Below, piece after piece: positions 61,101 through 64,000 of a DNA stretch of 64,000 bases (position 1 is the stretch's first letter; each line of letters begins with the position of its first letter). Both the position numbers and the translations under genes were made by a program. Source of the stretch: Blattamonas nauphoetae (lineage: Eukaryota > Preaxostyla > Oxymonadida); NCBI GenBank assembly GCA_033064195.1, contig JARBJD010000028.1, positions 362,491 through 426,490 of the forward strand. The letters are read 5' to 3'. The notes beneath the pieces are model-generated. The model did no database searches. It was not told the origin of the DNA and saw nothing but the letters and a program-made list of their open reading frames with translations.

Positions 61101-61759
61101 TGGAGAGTGACTCAGCCCTTACTCTTTCTTTCTTATCGTTTTCATTTTCGCTCCCTGCGTCCATCAACAGCATCATTATTTCATCATCAGGCATCGTTCA
61201 CATTGATTCGTGTCTTGTTCAGGGGATGACACTCTCCCAACCTTTCTTGATATCCACGCAGTCTTCCCACACAATCTCCAACTCCGCTTTCCTCTCTTCC
61301 ACTTTTCAATCTTCTGCCATCGTCCTCTCCGACTGCCAATCCCTCTCCGTCGAAGACACCATCATCGCCAACAACTCTTTCGAACCATCGTTTCTTGAAT
61401 GCTCGTCTTCCCAAACCTCCTTTGTTTCGTTGACAGTCTCGAACAACTCTCTCAAACAGGACTCATCCCTCTTCGCACTGTCAATCATTCCCATCACCAC
61501 TACAGAAGACACGCCTTTCCTCCACATCTCGTCATCTTCATTCACGCCGTCACAAACAACTCCAGCACCGCTGTTCGTCTCTGTCGCGTCGGAATGCCGC
61601 TCGAATGTGATTCTCGTGAACGCCACGTTTTCCCACTCGACGAGCAGCCAAGCGAAGAAGCCAGCAATTGCTGTGAAGTGGAAAAAGCGACAGCCTCTTC
61701 TTCTCCGTCGAAGGGTTGTTTGTGACAATTCGTTCGTGATGGTATCTCAGTCACAATGA
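58187..61759 (+). CDS. Giant beta-helix surface protein, 3' part in a shifted frame
   Basis: Continues the repeat of the preceding entry: VSGSSFVSSSSSSNTD at once, then modules with CGHFGVSCSSIEKG, GFGEYPCQTL, KCGHFHLFCRTVEFGL and GCGNTEATLCRTVEWSL, each followed by 'TLSSLSFSTSS...TSCSFTS' turns and GGAVTTEL, GGSVSVVV, GGALFVDL words. No signal peptide of its own and no good start codon, as expected for a 3' half. The end is abnormal: after a normal beta-helix turn it closes AVKWKKRQPLLLRRRV...SQSQ without the membrane helix and pseudokinase seen at 28149-34874, and a kinase/SPRY gene tail follows at 61783. The original 3' end seems to have been lost at that junction. Confidence 0.7.
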   Translation: MSGSSFVSSSSSSNTDMVGANIFVSGSFFESSITTNRFPIVSRTSDPIEFWGVDSESGVNSSLLVYLVPIEDEVVVDGIGGSEIGCCGHFGVSCSSIEKGLARAVPRDSSVTLFIRNTTSLTAPLSISEFSLTFTGESPSQQVPVSSNGCFRLETGQLTLSTIDFVSSILSSSTSFISVSSGASLAISSCSFNSFTSSCSGSVVSATVTDSSSLSIDSCSFTNCTSTSSSGSGVLDISLSLASTFTLSGSTVIDSCFSPSVDSDFIVIRHPSLGKEMIDSSLTLAWEKDSSTIRSFVGKEGTHPKVVPLFLYFWNLGSEGHVSGLWCDVSVCGFGEYPCQTLPTLWTRMAARSSFKVILDGDIVHSEEMELSKPLDMVGNDHVMDISGVVCDGRKDGLFTITEDVSFTKTKLSISSTFEHTHLFDVVDNCLRMDGCLVSQRGTNTLGGSVIHVGEGVSLVIVKTLFSSISSSDELGGVVVGRVGDGAEFRLDNNTFKWCRCSGEANCVWMELKNESSTLTLDYSMTELIFEECSANPDEKEMNVLVVGTGLDTLITESKWEGSVDESNEWSVWVWDRQTGVNCSLLPYLIPISESVEVDGSGWEFSKCGHFHLFCRTVEFGLDRMESASIEWMKIVDSVFVEKEIKLNGTLLFSGMKSSSSMIFSNAGSFLVSKVGESATTLTLSSLSFSTSSTSSQDPLISSSDSTLTVTSCSFTSTQTLHSHSNSANGGAVTTELSSSNSLTITSSTFESCSSQGNGGSVSVVVAGGELAIHSSKFVSSSSAQNGGALFVDLSSLGEGSYSLTSLSFTSCSCSGEGKWVFIQGRGLASLVTKERWDGTFSSLDLRKDSDKLWGVDLDEDESSSLRSVSLLRFLLANATRTPLSTVFIGQSGKDEFGCGNTEATLCRTVEWSLTEATGNPFDIIVVSSGLLSSPIIVLNIDLLITAKSDRLCPFCVSLDNPPSAPASMIRVESDSALTLSFLSFSFSLPASINSIIISSSGIVHIDSCLVQGMTLSQPFLISTQSSHTISNSAFLSSTFQSSAIVLSDCQSLSVEDTIIANNSFEPSFLECSSSQTSFVSLTVSNNSLKQDSSLFALSIIPITTTEDTPFLHISSSSFTPSQTTPAPLFVSVASECRSNVILVNATFSHSTSSQAKKPAIAVKWKKRQPLLLRRRVVCDNSFVMVSQSQ

Positions 61760-61782
61760 CACTTGAAGTCTTCGTTCGAACG

Positions 61783-62560
61783 AATTGAATCTGTCGAAGA
61801 GCTAACCGAACCAACACTTTCAGGAGGGACAACCCAAATCAGGATGGACAAATGATGACACCACATGCAACTGGCAAGATCGAATCACAGCTGATTGTGT
61901 TCAGAATTGAAACGAATTGAGCTGTTCTCTCCTTTGATGGACTGGACGTGCGAATCGGATGACTTCAGGACGTGACCTGCTCATAGGGAGCTGACTCTGA
62001 CAACACGATTCCCGAAATGAGTGTCTCTCATCTCCAACACTTTCGTGTGACAGACTGAGCGGGAAGGTGATTGATTGAAGGAGCGACGCCAGAATGAGTC
62101 GCAGTCAACGATGAACAGCAACGATTCCAGATGGATGGACGAAATGTGGCCAAACACCAGAAACCCTTCAACACAATTGAATCCTCTCCCATTCACAGAA
62201 TCGACAGCACGTGACAGCAATCGCCCTCTCCCAATTCTTCCATCTCAACATCCTTCCACCACAACACTGAATCCTCCCAATCATCATTCAACGAGACGGC
62301 GGATCATATCCACGACACCGTTGTTCTCCCCAAACGTCACAATCCCCAACTTTCCAAACCCCAGCGATGAAACCCTCAGCACAATCAGATCGGCGGTTAC
62401 CAACCCACAACCAATCTCTCTTTCTCGCCTGCGACGTCAAGGCCTCTCAACCTGCTCCAACTCCTTCATTGGTCGGGCTTTCACAAATGCAACCTGAGCT
62501 CACTTCGGTTCAACACTCTCCCTCACACAAATCTCATCGCATCGCCATCGTCCCCTGAAT
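61783..62560 (+). pseudogene. Orphan SPRY tail and 3' flank of a kinase/SPRY gene
   Basis: 61783-61856 reads ERIESVEELTEPTLSGGTTQ, then IRMDK and TGA, the last 25 residues of the kinase/SPRY proteins. The following 700 bases match the 3' flank at 38881-39586 (inverted). No kinase or coiled coil precedes, so this is the leftover of a fourth copy joined to the giant gene. Confidence 0.7.
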
Positions 62561-62614
62561 CCTCTCTCGACACCTGCGTGCCCATCGCGAAGAAGTTCTT
62601 ATTTCGACATTTGC

Positions 62615-62860
62615 TTATTCGACATCTCCGAATCTGTATCTTCCTCCAACCCACTGATCACCACTTCCAGTCTCGATTTCGAACGGGACCAGGCCAAGCT
62701 GAAAGCCTCCACTTTCCGTAGATAGAGTGACTTGTGCCTTCCCCTCTTCGGACGCCTGCCATCGCACAACCGCATTCAACTCGCCCTGTCCTCCAATCCC
62801 CATCAAACCACCAACTGTTCCATCGAAGCCACTCTTCCTCTCTGTCACGTCCAAACTCAC
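62615..62860 (-). CDS. Small possible exon, unknown
   Basis: A minus-strand frame starting without ATG encodes about 80 balanced, Gly-rich residues (GFDGTVGGLMGIGGQGELNA; LGLVPFEIETGSGDQWVGG). A GTGAGT at its upstream edge could be a donor rather than coding. The composition is more protein-like than the plus-strand frames, but there is no family match or splice partner. Confidence 0.25.
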   Translation of the reverse strand: MSLDVTERKSGFDGTVGGLMGIGGQGELNAVVRWQASEEGKAQVTLSTESGGFQLGLVPFEIETGSGDQWVGGRYRFGDVE

Positions 62861-63318
62861 ATCCAGCGATCTACTCCATCACCACAATGAAGCCATTGAG
62901 CCATGTCTGCATTCACTATGCACAAACTCGTCGAAAAGTGGCAGACGTGGTTGAAGGAAGAATGTCACGTTTTCTGATAAATCTCCATTTTCCACTGTTC
63001 ATAACGACACTTCCATCTCACTCGCTCTACCTGTTGAGAACGATGACCGCACATATTCCTTCCTCGTCGAACATTCAACCGAAGGTACTTGAGCCGAGGC
63101 GATGAGGGTCTCTCAAGGCTGATTCCTCTCATCGTTCCATGCTCTTTAATTACTTCAGTATTTGATTTGATTCTCAAGTAACAGAGTGCGAAAAATATAA
63201 TAAACAAATATCCTGGTAGATGATACCAATAAGGCACATATTGAATTTTAAAACAGTCAACATTATAGCTATGAGGGTTGATCGTCCGTTGAACCCTTTT
63301 CAAAATCGATTATCGAAT

Positions 63319-64000
63319 ATGGCTGACAAAATCAAGGTTCCCGAAGGATGTATGTCATGTTTTTGTTCGTTACATCTGACTTTCGATTGTGGTTGTTGTT
63401 CAGATTCATGTGTTCGGATCATCAACTCCGGCGGCTTTGGGACGGTTGTGGAATTGATTGAAAAGCAACGGAAACGCACTATGCCGGAAAGATGGTGCAA
63501 TGCTTGACGCAGAAAGACATTGAGCGCTTCGACCGAGAGGTTGGGAGGCTGCAACGATTCTCGCATTCTCGGATCATCAAGCTGAAGGAAGTAGTCGCGA
63601 TGGACAACACGAAAGTGATGGTGATGGAATTGGGAGGAAAGTCACTTGCAGAAATTGTGAAAGATTTAACGGAAAGGAAAGAACTGATGGCACGAGTGGC
63701 GTGTTTCTAAATTGCCGTTTTCATGTTATCCATCATCCTCTGTTTTATTTTTCTCCTTATTGTCCTGATATTGTGGTTGTGTTGATTGTTTCAGGACGTC
63801 TATCGAGTGATGGAGGATGTGGCATCGGCGCTGGAATATATGCATTCGGAGAAAGGCGGGAAGACAACGCATGGCGATATCAAAATGGAGAACATACTGA
63901 TCGACGCAGATGGCCATGCGAAACTCTGTTTGTCTCTTCTTTGTCTCTCACTGTCATCATTCTCTCTATTATCTTCGTTTTCTCGAACAGGTGATTTTGG
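63319..64000 (+). pseudogene. Kinase copy 3, frameshifted in the N-lobe, truncated by the window end
   Basis: Exons 63319-63349 (31 nt), 63404-63695, 63795-63927 (133 nt) and from 63991 reproduce the family gene structure. Exon 2 has GGFGTVVELIEKQ, then after about 63475 the family sequence continues only in the next frame (YAGKMVQCLTQKDIERFDRE). Exon 2 is 292 nt against 296 in the other copies: one codon shorter at its end and one base missing, which accounts for the frame change. Later motifs are intact: HGDIKMEN and DFG (the other copies have DLG). If the base is really missing the gene is dead; an assembly error would restore a kinase with the canonical DFG. The window ends just after this motif. 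Confidence 0.7.

Noticed and set aside
1-64000. CRISPR arrays, bacterial operons or rRNA genes
   Set aside because: No regularly spaced identical repeats, no Shine-Dalgarno-type gene strings and no rRNA core sequences were seen; genes have spliceosomal introns.

Overview
The window looks like nuclear DNA from an intron-bearing protist. Genes carry short GT-AG introns (about 45-165 bp, donors often GTATGT or GTTTGT), use standard stop codons, and belong to large repeated families: Ser/Thr kinases with a SPRY-like tail, ARM-like solenoid proteins of about 357 residues, and giant serine-rich beta-helix surface proteins. Together with an intermediate GC content this suggests an oxymonad or related metamonad (a Blattamonas-like genome). 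That assignment is inference from gene style, not from a marker gene.

Layout. 1-331: last exon of a multi-pass membrane protein, probably a P4-type flippase. 606-2813: five-exon kinase/coiled-coil/SPRY-like gene, followed by kinase debris. 4.19-16.25 kb: a decayed island bounded by inverted repeats of about 280 bp, holding two broken genes, a kinase N-lobe fragment and a 596-bp PIF/Harbinger-like MITE. 16.5-18.4 kb: a diverged ARM-like gene. 18.4-23.6 kb: a Tc1/mariner-like MITE 19 bp upstream of a 1610-residue beta-helix secreted protein. 24.0-27.0 kb: two ARM-like genes. 28.1-34.9 kb: a 2241-residue receptor with signal peptide, beta-helix, tandem beta-sandwich repeats, one membrane helix and a cytosolic pseudokinase. 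35.2-38.1 kb: a segment with inverted termini carrying an alanyl-tRNA synthetase relic and a tRNA-like sequence. 39.6-42.4 kb: second kinase/SPRY gene, inverted and interrupted by an insertion of about 550 bp. 43.4-46.7 kb: two more ARM-like genes, partly a segmental duplication of 25.4-27.0 kb. 46.8-47.4 kb: beta-helix gene fragment. 47.5-51.5 kb: a convergent pair of ARM/coiled-coil/SPRY-like genes. 52.1-61.8 kb: a giant beta-helix gene split by one frameshift and lacking the expected anchor. 61.8-62.6 kb: orphan kinase/SPRY 3' tail. 63.3-64.0 kb: third kinase copy, frameshifted and cut by the window end.

The beta-helix proteins look like cell-surface or secreted molecules, and the one with a membrane helix and pseudokinase could relay extracellular contact to the cytosol. 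The kinase/SPRY and ARM/SPRY proteins share a binding-domain vocabulary. The mix of intact genes, fragments and transposon remnants indicates rapid duplication and decay of these families. All functions are inferred from sequence patterns read by eye; no database search was run.
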